Shown: in pieces, positions 22,140-32,593 of the stretch | How the letters are laid out: each line of letters opens with the position of its first letter | How positions within the stretch are numbered: the stretch's first letter is position 1 | Assembly (NCBI GenBank): GCA_949825065.1 | Contig: OX463859.1 | Location: 23,267,847-23,331,846, forward strand | Direction of reading: 5' to 3' | Length of the DNA stretch: 64,000 bases | From: Odontocerum albicorne | Taxonomy: Eukaryota > Arthropoda > Insecta > Trichoptera > Odontoceridae | Notes under the pieces: model-generated | Seen by the model: the letters and a program-made list of their open reading frames with translations, nothing else | Databases searched by the model: none | Told to the model about the DNA's origin: nothing | Made by a program: the position numbers and the translations under genes

Positions 22140-22623
22140 TAATCTTGTAACTAAGTGGGATCATTCCACCTGAAGTGATGACCTTCATGATCTAGTTGAT
22201 AAGATACAAATCTTTCAGCCCGGGAGTGGCAATTTTATACCCATTCCACCTGAAGTGATGACCTTCATGATCTAATTGATAAGATACAAATCTTTCCACC
22301 AGGGAGTGGCAATTTAATACCCATTCCACCTGAAGTGATGACCTTCATGATCTAGTTGATAAGATACAAATCTTTCAACCAGGGAGTGGCAATTTTATAC
22401 CCATTCCACCTGAAGTGATGACCTTCATGATCTAGTTGATAAGATACAAATCTTTCAAACAGGGAGTGGCAATTTAATACCCATAGGAAACCAGATTTTT
22501 TTTAAAACATGGTTTCAGTCTAGTTTTTACATAAAGATTGTTTAATACCTTTCTGGTCAGTCGGAAAATATTGCCAGCTGGCAATAATACCGCTAGGCTA
22601 TACAACTAACGGGTAATATACAT
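22140..22623 (+). repeat. SINE family 1 with a fourfold tRNA-like head (copy B)
   Basis: The head unit CATTCCACCTGAAGTGATG recurs at 22162, 22242, 22322 and 22402, an exact 80-bp period. The body and the hairpin ATTGCCAGCTGGCAAT follow. Copy A has two units at a 90-bp period with other limits, so the two amplified separately. Confidence 0.8.
22609..22623. repeat. Target-site duplication, left, of the RTE insertion
   Basis: ACGGGTAATATACAT is repeated at 22991-23005. Copy A has it once, at 3134-3148. Confidence 0.93.
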
Positions 22624-22990
22624 CATCATCATCATCATCAATGGCACTACAGCCCATTGTGGGCCCCGGCCTCCTCCAGCAGTCGTTGCCATTCCCCCCT
22701 ATCCTGGGATGCACTCCTCCAGCCCCTGATGCCAATCACGTTTGCATCATTCTGCACCCCATCCATTCACCTAAGTTTTGGTCTGCCCACGCTACGTCTT
22801 CCTTGGGGCTTGGAAAAGAGTACTTTGTTAGGCATTTCCTCTTCTCCCATTCTTGCTACATGCCCCGCCCAACGTAGCCTCCCAATTTTGATGTATTTTA
22901 TAATGTTGGGCTCTTTGTATATGCTGTATAACTCCTCATTATATCTCACTCTCCAAGATCCATTTTCCTGTATGGGTCCGAATATTTAAT
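22624..22990 (-). mobile_element. 5'-truncated RTE-clade LINE fragment, in copy B only
   Basis: On the minus strand, 22767-22949 reads YIKIGRLRWAGHVARMGEEE and GRRSVGRPKLR, the widespread C-terminus of RTE-type proteins. The 3' end is a (TGATGA)n microsatellite tail against the left target duplication, as usual for RTE. The 15-bp target duplication and the empty site in copy A show a recent insertion. This is a different family from the FGHVER/SAYPD-type remnants. Confidence 0.92.
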
Positions 22991-23007
22991 ACGGGTAATA
23001 TACATGA

Positions 23008-23255
23008 TAGTGTAAATTAAGAAAATCACTCTGAGATGGTTGGGGCACGTCGAAAACTAAGGAAAGTATGGTAGTGTACGATATTTTGATAAAAATAAAT
23101 GTAAAAAATAATCTAAGGAGCTGTATTAGAAGGTGTATGGATGTAGAAGAAGCAATATATGTATGTCACGATAAGAAAATCTAGCGCTCTCTCTTTTCTG
23201 CCTACCCCGATAGAGATGGGTGATGGTATAAATGTAAAAGAGCCTAGATATAGGA
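23008..23255 (+). mobile_element. RTE-like LINE 3' end remnant (copy B)
   Basis: Counterpart of 3150-3400, with extra changes including a stop in the CMRRCMDVEE part. It again ends about 110 bp upstream of the fucosyltransferase. Confidence 0.72.
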
Positions 23256-23366
23256 GATAAAATGGATACTGTGGATAAATGTAATTAATGGAAAAACAAA
23301 GTAATTTCTCATTAAATATATTTATATTTGTATTTTGAAAGTGTTCAATTCAAAGAAGATTAAAAA

Positions 23367-24560
23367 ATGATGGACAAATGTGTTAAGTCACTTGTTTTGA
23401 TATGGGCGATATTTGCAACAATTATGTTATTCAAAGCAGTTATCCTGAATGAAAACTCACCATGGACTCTATACAAAGTTCGACCAGTAAATAAAAATAC
23501 AAAAAACATTCTTTATTGGAACACGTTTTTTTCAAGACCTGACTTCGGTTTCGGATTCGGCCAAAACCCATTTAAAATATTTAATTGTCATGTATCAGAT
23601 TGTTACATAACAAACAAAAGAAACTTTACATCTCTGGAAAAATTTGACGCAATCATATTTCATGGTGCAACACATAATCCAAGATATGACCCTGTTCCAC
23701 ATCGCCGATCTCCTCATCAAATATATGCATATTACTCAATGGAGGATCCAGCAAGATTTCCAGCTTACAATGGGCATAACGGATTTTTCAATGTTACTAT
23801 GACATACAGACTAGATGCAGATATTCCTACTCCATACAACGGATTATACAACAATCAAGGAGATTATGTTGCTCCAAGTTTCCATCCTGTTTGGACTTTA
23901 CCAAATCACAGTTCAGAATATTTGAAGAAGTATTTTAATATTTACGAAAGGAAATCTAAACCAGTCGCTTGGTTTGTATCAAACTGTATGTCGACTCCAA
24001 ATCACAGGATGGTGTATGTTAAAGAACTTCAAAAACATATATCCGTAGACATTTATGGAAATTGTGGTCCTTTGAAATGTCCAAAAAATAATGACACAAT
24101 GTGTGAGGATATGTTGAAAAATGACTATTTTTTTTATTTAGCCTTTGAAAATAGTAACTGTGTTGACTATGTATCTGAAAAACTTTTCTTGGCCATTACT
24201 AACGAAGTCGTTCCTGTTACATTAAATGGGGCTGATATGACATCTTTTCTACCACAATTCTCATATCTGAATGCAAGAAAGTTTTCTCCAATCCAACTGG
24301 CTCAGAAGATGAAATCAATGATGAACAATTCTCTGGAATATCTCAAGTACTTTTGGTGGAAAGATGTGTACTTAACAAGTTCGTCCAACCCGATTCCGCA
24401 TCCGTTTTGTACGCTTTGCGAAATTCTCCACGATAAGAACAGGAAACCGAAATTTTATGATAATTTCGTGGAATGGTTTCAAGGATCAAGTGGTAATCCC
24501 ATGTGTACAAGTAACAATGATTTTGTTGACTGCAATGGAGGACGATGTACAGGATTTTAG
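23367..24560 (+). CDS. Alpha-1,3-fucosyltransferase (GT10 family), copy B
   Basis: A 397-aa paralogue of the gene at 3510-4724 with the same anchor and GT10 domains, including VAWFVSNC, VDIYGNCG and FYLAFENSNCVDYVSEKLF. By eye I count about 17 replacements. They include a patch where GPLHNPKNDP becomes GATHNPRYDP, plus Q208M next to the GT10 core. Silent changes number about a dozen. Catalytic-domain motifs are untouched, so both copies are probably functional under relaxed selection; that is an inference from a hand count. The protein ends GGRCTGF, seven residues shorter than A. Without an outgroup I cannot say which C-terminus is ancestral. No intron is seen. Confidence 0.93.
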   Translation: MMDKCVKSLVLIWAIFATIMLFKAVILNENSPWTLYKVRPVNKNTKNILYWNTFFSRPDFGFGFGQNPFKIFNCHVSDCYITNKRNFTSLEKFDAIIFHGATHNPRYDPVPHRRSPHQIYAYYSMEDPARFPAYNGHNGFFNVTMTYRLDADIPTPYNGLYNNQGDYVAPSFHPVWTLPNHSSEYLKKYFNIYERKSKPVAWFVSNCMSTPNHRMVYVKELQKHISVDIYGNCGPLKCPKNNDTMCEDMLKNDYFFYLAFENSNCVDYVSEKLFLAITNEVVPVTLNGADMTSFLPQFSYLNARKFSPIQLAQKMKSMMNNSLEYLKYFWWKDVYLTSSSNPIPHPFCTLCEILHDKNRKPKFYDNFVEWFQGSSGNPMCTSNNDFVDCNGGRCTGF

Positions 24561-24634
24561 AACTAATTTATTAAATCCCAACGTGTAAATTTTAGTCTAA
24601 CCAAAAACAAACGATGTATTTGACAGCTTGCAGC

Positions 24635-24640
24635 AATAAA
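24635..24640 (+). terminator. Polyadenylation signal of fucosyltransferase B
   Basis: AATAAA at the place matching 4771-4776. Confidence 0.6.
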
Positions 24641-24929
24641 AAAATGTATTTTATTCAAACCTGTAATGTTTGTTATTATTTTTAAGAATTTTCGTTAATT
24701 GTTTCATTTATTCATTTGTATTGTGTCCCTCAACATATTAGAATTGACGATATAAACATTTTGAAGAGTTGCGTGGAAGGAAACCATGTTGTCTTCGTCG
24801 ACATTTATCGAACATTTGGGTTTACCTACATGATAACTGGACCTTCCAAATCGTCACCGAACACACTAGCGCGGTAGTATTTTTACCAGATGAGCAAATT
24901 CATCAAACTGATGTACTTTTTTTTGTGTG

Positions 24930-24995
24930 CCATTGAGAATTGAACACAAAACCCCTTGATAGATATCAAACGTCTTATCAATTAGACCACGGAGG
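24930..24995 (-). repeat. tRNA-like SINE head (copy B)
   Basis: Counterpart of 5064-5131; the A-box-like segment is kept. Confidence 0.55.
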
Positions 24996-25114
24996 TCTTC
25001 AAAAGTATTAAATTGGCAATAAACTAACTTAGAGTTTATTATCACCAAGAAGCTGATTTTTAATGACATACGAGTATTCAACCCATAAATTTAAACTAAA
25101 ACAATTATTTCTAC

Positions 25115-25400
25115 CTACTTTGTATTACTTTTTATCAAGATGTACCAACTTTGTATGAAGATGTACTCATTTTGTACCAGGATTTACTTACTTTGTACCA
25201 AGATGTACCAACTTTATACCAAGGTGTGATTATATTTGCACAAAGATGTATCTACCTTGTAAACCTAATGCAACAAATTTGTATCAAGATGTATCAACTT
25301 TTTCCCAATGTGTACCAACTTTGAATCAAGATTTACTCATTTTGTACCAAGTTGTACTAGCTTTGTATCAAGATATACCAACTTTGTATCCTAGATATGC
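25115..25400. repeat. Degenerate tandem repeat, TTTGTACCAAGATGTACCAAC type (copy B)
   Basis: Counterpart of 5255-5540. A 72-codon frame across it is chance. Confidence 0.8.
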
Positions 25401-26599
25401 CAAACCTTTCAAAATTCAAACTTTGCCTTACCAATTGGACTTTGACAGAACAGAAAAAATCTAGAGTACAAGTAGAGAAGATCACAGATTTTAAAGGCGA
25501 AGCAGGAAGAATCCTCTCTGACTAAGTTAGGACTTTTGACAAAAAAACATCCCTTATGTCAGATGCCTTACTTACGAGGATACCGAATTCTCATTTACGA
25601 TGGCTTCTTAAATCAAAACAAACAAGGGGAGTAAACAAGCACAGAATCTGTGATTGTCAATGAAGATACTTATTCCAGAATATTCGGAAGTCAATCGATG
25701 TATTAAAGAAATTAGAGTGTGGAAGAAATACTGACTGATGCATCTCACTCCAAAAGAAGACAGAGTTAGAATAATAACATATCTAAAATTTCTTTAATTT
25801 TTAACTATCAAATAAACTATTCCTACGACATATCTTGGTGATAAATTTAAGGATTGCATTCATTTTATTCTGAAGCCATTTTAAAGAGGCGTTGAGTATA
25901 GTTAATTTTGGGATTGTTAAAAACAGTCAAATAATTAATAATATTTGCTATATACGTTTTTCTTGTCGATAATTCAGTCTGCAAGTGTTTATGGAGAAGG
26001 TTAACTTAGCTCGTAATAAAAGAGGGTTGAGAATTAACAAATCCAAAAGAAAAAGTATGATTGTTAGTAAAATTAAAGTGCAGACATGAGTACCTCTTGA
26101 TCCAAATAATGAAATTTTAGAGCTAGTACAATAGTATAAATGTCTAGAATAGTGACTGAATAATCAGCGCTACCTATCAGAAGAGATCAAAGTAAGTGTG
26201 GTCATGGCACGAAGCTGCTTCTTCAAAATGCACGATCTCCTCTGCAACAAGAATTTATATTCGAATTACGTATGCGAATTTTGTGTTGCTACATATTCTC
26301 CGCATAAACGAGTAGAATATCTATGGAATTGAAACATGGACATTTATAATATATATTAACTATTTATGTAAACAAAAAATTTATTTCTTAAAGAAATCAA
26401 TACTTGAAAAATAAAGAAAAAATTTGTAATATAACATATTTTTATTCCCTAATCATTAATATACTTTTCTATCATCTTACTCTCTTATCAATTCTTACTT
26501 GTAAGCCCTCAATACTCTTGTAGATGTGTATTTATAAGAATAATCATACAATTCGCATATATTTGAGTTCAGAGGGGAAAATAAAGGGAGAAAATTAGA
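25401..26599. other. Unassigned duplicated DNA (copy B)
   Basis: Counterpart of 5541-6750; no gene seen. Confidence 0.45.
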
Positions 26600-27015
26600 T
26601 TAAAGTGACGTTTTCCAAACTAGAGATCCCTGAGAGTCTGCGAGAGTATCCCGGTGGGCTCGTGGACTATTTCAGAAATTACTACAATTATACTAGAAAA
26701 TGTCTTCTTCGCGGTTGGAACAAGCTCGAATGAAAGCATTTTCCTACTGTTCACCAGCTATTAAAAATGAAGAATGCATTCAAGGGTCTCTTGATAGATA
26801 CCTTCCAACAGACAATAGAGCTATTCCTCAGCAGGATGAAGGGGCGACGAGTGACACGCCAGCTCTGGGTACTGATTAGCGGGTGCTGCGAAGAAGAATT
26901 GTCAATCCTCTTCTACATAATAATAAATATAGAAACTTGCTGCAGATGAAGTCAGATCTAAGGATTAAGCTTGCAAAGCATTGATTCCGACATCGATTAT
27001 TTGGTAAGGAAAAAT
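26600..27015 (+). mobile_element. hAT-like transposon remnant, uninterrupted (copy B)
   Basis: Same remnant as 6755-7920. The site where copy A carries the LINE is intact here (CTACATAATAAT, 26913-26924). The frame giving NLLQMKSDLRIKLAKH resembles hAT/ZBED transposase ends. Confidence 0.55.
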
Positions 27016-27439
27016 ACTTCACATTGAGGTGAAAAATTATTAATTTATTTAGTGATTCACAAGTTTTTATACAATATAAGTAAAGTGAGTATTCTTACGG
27101 TGGGCAGCGCAAGATATATAAAGCCATACTGCATTAGAGGCATAAAAACATTAATGCTCAGCACATCTAGAAGCAAACAGCAGCAGATAGAGGCAAATGG
27201 CGTAAAACAGTTACTAGTTATCAGGAACTTAATAGAGAAACAGGCCGCGGATGAGCTACACGTATTAAAACTTCTTATCCTCTATGCAACGGTACGGTAT
27301 ATGTCTATCACAAATTCACTTACAAAGTCATGACCGGTGGCACCAACTTCAAGTATCCTGATCACTAACTTTGAACTGTTCCTTCTATTTTACTAGTCAC
27401 GGGTGATGGGCATTTATTTAATTCAGTTTATAATGACGT
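27016..27439. other. Unassigned duplicated DNA (copy B)
   Basis: Counterpart of 7930-8375, including the shared 93-codon frame at 27052-27333 that I do not accept as a gene. Confidence 0.4.
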
Positions 27440-27814
27440 TGTAGCGACCGTGCGTGCGGTCACTGAACCCACCAAGGCGACCCTTGTCCGCGCGGTCATT
27501 GAACTCGCCTGTGACCAGTGCGAGACGGCGCCGGGCGAAGGTCGCCCGCGCGGTCATTGAACACACTAGTAGCGAAGAGCGAGAGCGAGACACCGATATA
27601 TCTCTTGCCTCTCCTGCAGACCGTAGTATGAAATGTATATAGAACGTGCAACAATAAACATGTGTCCCGCGGAAGCGAGACAGCGACATGTTCTGCGCCG
27701 TTCTATACATTATAAATACAGACGCTTACAATAAACTTTCTCTTTACTTATTTCGATCTCGACGATTTTTATTCAAACAACCTCATCCTTCTATGCGAAA
27801 CACAAGTCCCTAAA
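27440..27814 (+). mobile_element. Solo LTR, about 375 bp, in copy B only
   Basis: It begins TGTAGCGACC and ends CCCTAA(A). ACGT flanks both sides (27436-27439 and 27815-27818), or a 5-bp duplication with one mismatch. Copy A has a single GACGTC there. TTATAAATACAGACG and CAATAAACTTTC match the TATA and poly(A) sites of the copy at 19346-19736. Confidence 0.85.
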
Positions 27815-27900
27815 ACGTTATTGAACATAAATGCAGAATGTATGAGTATTTTTTTTTAAACTTCAGGATATTGATTAAATAGATAAAGTAATTTATTTAG

Positions 27901-28061
27901 TCAAACACTGTTTATTTCACTTTATATAACGGAATAATCCTACCGGTTTCAAGGTTTTCACCTCATCAACAAGACTTGTTTGTGCTCCCCTGACGATGAG
28001 GGGAAAACCTTGAAACCGGTAGGGTTATACCGTTATATAAAATAGAATAAACAGTGTTTGA
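27901..28061. mobile_element. Palindromic MITE, type 1 (copy B)
   Basis: TCAAACACTG and CAGTGTTTGA ends, with arms CTACCGGTTTCAAGGTTTTC and GAAAACCTTGAAACCGGTAG, an almost perfect hairpin. Also present in copy A, so it is older than the duplication. Confidence 0.9.
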
Positions 28062-28170
28062 CTAAAAAAAATACGATGTATTTCTTGAATCTTAGAAAGG
28101 ACATTTATTTCACTTAGACGTGTCATGTTTATATTTTTTTAATACAATAAATACAACATATATTTTTTTT

Positions 28171-28311
28171 ATTCACCACTGTTTTATTTGAGTAACCTTC
28201 CGGTTTCAAAGACCTCCGTCTAGCTCGTCAGGTGAAATTGAATTATTCCCCTGACGAGGAAAACAGAGGTCTTTGAAACCGGCAGTGACTCAAATAAAAC
28301 AGTGATGAATA
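28171..28311. mobile_element. Palindromic MITE, type 2 (copy B)
   Basis: Counterpart of 9700-9838; arms CTTCCGGTTTCAAAGACCTC and AGGTCTTTGAAACCGGCAG. Confidence 0.87.
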
Positions 28312-28456
28312 AAAAATAAAAAATAAGTGTTTTATTTATTTAATTAAAATGTATAAATAACAATATATTTATACCTCCACAGTGTTAACAACGCCTTAAT
28401 TATAAATAATATAATAAATAGACATAAATGCTTAATTTATTTTAAAATTAATCTCG

Positions 28457-28522
28457 ATCGGGAATTGAATCAGAAACCCTCAATCAAAACACATTTATTT
28501 TTCCACTAAGCCACAGAAGTCC
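28457..28522 (-). repeat. tRNA-like SINE head (copy B)
   Basis: Counterpart of 9979-10050. Confidence 0.5.
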
Positions 28523-28909
28523 ACTTATATCAAAAGTAGTAAAAGTTAATTAGATTTTAATGAGATCTCCACAACATTGTTATTTTGAGATGAAGAAGTA
28601 ATCTATGTTTTTTATCGCATTATTGTTTTGTGTAATTCAAAGACACACATTTACGGAATAATTATGACAAATAACTATAATTTATTCACGGAAACAAAAC
28701 TTTCCTTGAGTTGTTTAATATGCGCATGGTGTTAATCGACATAATGGGTGTGTGGTTCACAACCTTTTGTTGATCGAAATATGTAATATTTTTTTAGATG
28801 ACTTTCATAATTTGTATTTTAAAAGGGCCTTTATTTTGGTTGAGTCGATTGACAAGAGTTGTCCTCTTCGTTGTTAGAGGAATGATAAGTTTGAACAGTT
28901 TTAAAAGGC
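28523..28909. other. Unassigned duplicated DNA (copy B)
   Basis: Counterpart of 10051-10439; nothing recognised. Confidence 0.4.
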
Positions 28910-29090
28910 ATTTGATACTCATTCTTAAAGTGCATGGCCGCTTGGTAACGCTCTGGACTCTTGTGCAAAAGGTCATCGGTTCGAACCCTGCGCTGTGCTA
29001 CTCGCCTCGAACGACACAGGCACTTTTTCCGCAAAGTGTTCGGAAGTATAAGGATTCCTATAACTTTGAATATATATATTCTTTATAAAA
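28910..29090 (+). repeat. SINE family 2 (copy B)
   Basis: GCATGGCCGCTTGGTAACGC and GGTTCGAACC boxes, then CGAACGACACAGGCACTTTT. It keeps about 17 bp before the head that copy A lacks. Confidence 0.7.
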
Positions 29091-29154
29091 ACCTTGAATA
29101 TTGAAACTTCATATACACAACATCGTCACCAGCATCATCACTACAAACCCAAAA

Positions 29155-29745
29155 TTTATTTTATTTATTTTTTTATTATTACACATGACAAGAAATATAT
29201 GTACACAATTTGAGAAAAAACAACAGGTAATTTGATTTGGACATACAATTTTAATGTATCTGGGTTTGTTGCCTTTCATTTGTCGTATCCCCAGTAAACT
29301 AGGCTTTTGCCTGTATCTCACTGAGGATATTTAGCATGAAAAAATAAATCGATACTTCTTTCCGATTTTTGATTACACAAAAACAAAACCCCGTTGCACG
29401 CTCTCATCAACCTGACAAATAGTGACACTCAACTACAACGGGAAACATCTTGCGAAATTCAACTCCTCACACATCATCTCTCCAGAAAGACCAAAAATAT
29501 TCGTCCCACAATATACCGCACACAATCATAAGAATAAAAATTACAATTAAAACAAAAAAAAATACACAGAAACACAAATATAAAAACAACCAAAATTAAA
29601 ACAACAAGAAGAAACCCACACTCACGACCTCACATAAATCCTTTCCACTCGTCATTCATCCTGAGAGCCCAAGTACTCAAAATCCTGTCGCAATACCAAC
29701 CACGCTCCGATCGACTGTCTGAATGGTTTTCCTACCTTTACCTTT
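29155..29745 (-). mobile_element. LINE 3' end fragment with ORF terminus (copy B and beyond)
   Basis: The minus strand carries the ORF end (KPFRQSIGAWLVL-like) and the whole tail. Similarity to copy A stops at about 29590, inside this element. Confidence 0.8.
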
Positions 29746-30039
29746 AGATTGGTCTTAGCTACTTACAACATGTTATGTCTCTTGTCTCGTTCAACAGCAT
29801 CCCATTTCCTGTTGGTTACATCCAAAGTGTGATTTATTTACATCACAATATCCAACCATCTTCTCGACTGCTATGTGCTTTTAAATCCTTAAACCGATTT
29901 TTTAACAGCACCTGAATACAATATTTCTGGTTCTAGCTTACGCACTTTTTTATACCCTTGTTTCACCGAAGAAACAGTGGAAATAGATAGTTAAAAAAAT
30001 CATTAAGAATAGACACAAGATGTATGAATAACAGAATGA
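29746..30039. other. Unassigned DNA
   Basis: No gene or repeat seen. Confidence 0.35.
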
Positions 30040-30135
30040 CATGAATGTATATAAAATAAGTGAGAGCTGTGTGTGTGGAGACATATCTTCTCTGCCTGCC
30101 CCAAAAAGGTATGACGTGATAATATGTATGAACTA
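30040..30135 (+). mobile_element. RTE-like LINE 3' tip
   Basis: TCTTCTCTGCCTGCCCC and AGGTATGACGTGAT match the SAYP-type end of the RTE-like family. Confidence 0.5.
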
Positions 30136-30904
30136 ACTTCCCCATGTATGATATAGTGAGAGTTTTTCGTCATACCTTTGTCTCCATATACTCGTGTCAT
30201 GTATATTAGAAAGTTTTTTTTTCTCGAAAAGTTGTCAAAAATTATTTTTCCCTGCGTTCAAGAATCTCAACACTAAAAGGGAAAAAATACTCAAATACAA
30301 TCAATCAAATACAATGAAAGAAAATTGAAACTTTAATTAAATCACAAACAAAAAACTATTGGGATAAGACATGGTTTTGAGAAAATACCGGACATGGTCC
30401 CTCCTGAACTCAAAAACATCTACATAAAAATATCCATCAAATCAGACATGATGTTACCCAATTGTTTTATTTTCATGAGTGACAAATTACAACGTGCAAC
30501 TGTCGTGAGCAAATTGCTATTGACAAATTCGAATTGTAAAATGTTTCTAGCAGGAGTATGGAAACTACTCGTAATTTGTTCCAATATATCGGGCTATCAA
30601 CGACATTGTGAATATGTAACATTATAAAGAAACATCGAATTAAATTTAATCCCTCATAGAAAGAGTAACCTCTTCAGACCAGACGTCCATCATAGTGGGC
30701 CCAGAGATCATATGCACTTTGTAAACAACTTTGTGGTACATTTCTGTTTTCTGATAATAAAGGAAGTATGAGATACTGTATTATCGACTTTGAGCGTTAT
30801 GGGCGCCATCTATCTAAACTTATACGACATACTGTTGCATTTAGTTTAAATAGTACACTCACAAGCAAGGATAGTTTTTAAATCCTAAGAATGAATTCAG
30901 GTCT
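30136..30904. other. Unassigned DNA
   Basis: A 77-codon frame at 30394-30627 has no features I can name. Confidence 0.35.
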
Positions 30905-31375
30905 GAAGAGGTTAAGAGCATACATATACACCATCACGTCATCTCCCTGTTGGGGTAGGCAGAGAGGACAGAGTACAATGTTTTCTTATTTCGAGACACA
31001 TACCTAGCCTCTTCTACATGTATACATCTTCTTATACAATTTTTACAATTTCTCGGACTTTCTACGTTCCTTCTTTTAGAATATTATTCACTTGGCCTCA
31101 CACGCCTTCCACTTACATTTGCTATATACATTTGTTTTGTTAGTTTTTCTTTATTCATTCGTTACACATGCTCAAACCATCTTAAATATACTTTTCTTCA
31201 TCTTACTTAACACATCAGCCTTAAATTCACATATATCTCTTAACGCTTATTTCCGTATTCTGTAATACACATACATTGTCACTCCGTGTATTCTCAATGC
31301 ACGCATTTCTACATTTATTCGGCTCTTTTCAGTTATTTACCACGTCCAAGTTTGTGAAATATAGAGGTGGAAAAA
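30905..31375 (-). mobile_element. RTE-like LINE 3' end remnant
   Basis: The plus strand shows the reverse complement of the family C-terminus: GTTGGGGTAGGCAGAGAGGA (SAYP region), then CCTCTTCTACATGTATACAT, then CATGCTCAAACCATCTTAAA (RWFEHV region). Longer than most copies. Confidence 0.7.
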
Positions 31376-32593
31376 GAGAAAAGTAAAAATGTATATTGTG
31401 CGTTTGTGTGTAACATAACTGCGAGACAAAGAACAAGCTTTGGAAAATATTAAATGAATATGGTGTTGAACATAAATAAATACGTGGAATTACGTTATTT
31501 TACATCGAAAGTAAAGAATTAATGAGTGAATGGTACCGTGACTAAATGTTTTAATATTTCGAAAGGCGTAAATCAAGCATGCCTTATGTTACCATGGTTA
31601 TTCAATATTTATATAGATTCATAGATAATGCTATTACTTAGTTTAAGAAGATCGGTCGGTGTTGTTGATACGATTGGTATTGCAATGAAGTTGATTCCCT
31701 AAGGTTTTTATACATGTCAAAAGACTACATCAGTGATGACCACAATTTCACTGTGTGGTCGCCCTGCTATGGTGTTCACATAGGTGAATTAGTTGATGTG
31801 GAATTAGTGGAATTTCTTGATTCATAAATAAAATTATAAATTGCATATACCTTTCGAGTAATTTAACCATGAACATATGATCTTGAACTTAACAACAATG
31901 TGTGAAAGAAGGAATTCACGAACTCATTGGTACTGTACACAATTATCAGTTGTGAACAATACCAAAATACCCATAAATTAATCTATTTGTGAACTTCCTC
32001 CAAGCCCACGCGACAATATCAATTGTTCCATTGTATTCATCAAACGACCAACTATTTCCACAACTTGATTTTCCCATGAAGTATCGAATGTATTTCAAAA
32101 CACATCACCATGGCAGTAAAGAATTACGGAAAATGTTAAAATAATTTCAGAATATTATTTAATAACATTTTACTGGTAATAAAAGGCCCTACTTATAAGA
32201 ATGAACAAGATGGAAATACCTGTCATAATATGTCGTTTACGGACGGGCCACTGAGTGGTGGCTAGTCACCGTGGGGCGAGTGTGGTTGAGTGATGAAACT
32301 ATACACTATATATTTTTGGTTGTCTGCGAGATATAATATATTTGATTTACTCAGATCCATATCTTTGCCGCGTCCAATAAATGTTGCGTTTCTTCTTTCT
32401 TCGAGAAACGTTTCCATTTATAGATCGATTGTGAATTTTTTTAAGAATAATCAGTTGAAACTTTGAATTATCTAGAATTATTTTTTAAATGTATTTTATT
32501 ACATTGTGTCACACCTTTTCCTATTTTTTAGAATAATTTAATTTACACATTTAATTACGCAAATCAATTTTAGCACATTAAAATCTTACCATG
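31376..32593. other. Unassigned AT-rich DNA
   Basis: No frame, repeat or RNA gene recognised. Confidence 0.35.

Larger units (their letters stand above)
20471..29590. repeat. Segmental duplication, copy B
   Basis: Direct copy of 1312-11097, with substitutions of a few percent by eye. Private insertions are an RTE fragment (22624-22990) and a solo LTR (27440-27814). It lacks A's Jockey-like LINE and mariner. Tandem arrays differ in unit number. Confidence 0.93.

Noticed and set aside
22641..22989. Plus-strand frames of 78 and 110 codons
   Set aside because: Antisense of the RTE C-terminus inserted on the minus strand.
27423..27710. Frames of 95 and 62 codons in the solo LTR
   Set aside because: They lie in U3-like LTR sequence and are not shared with the related LTR at 19346.
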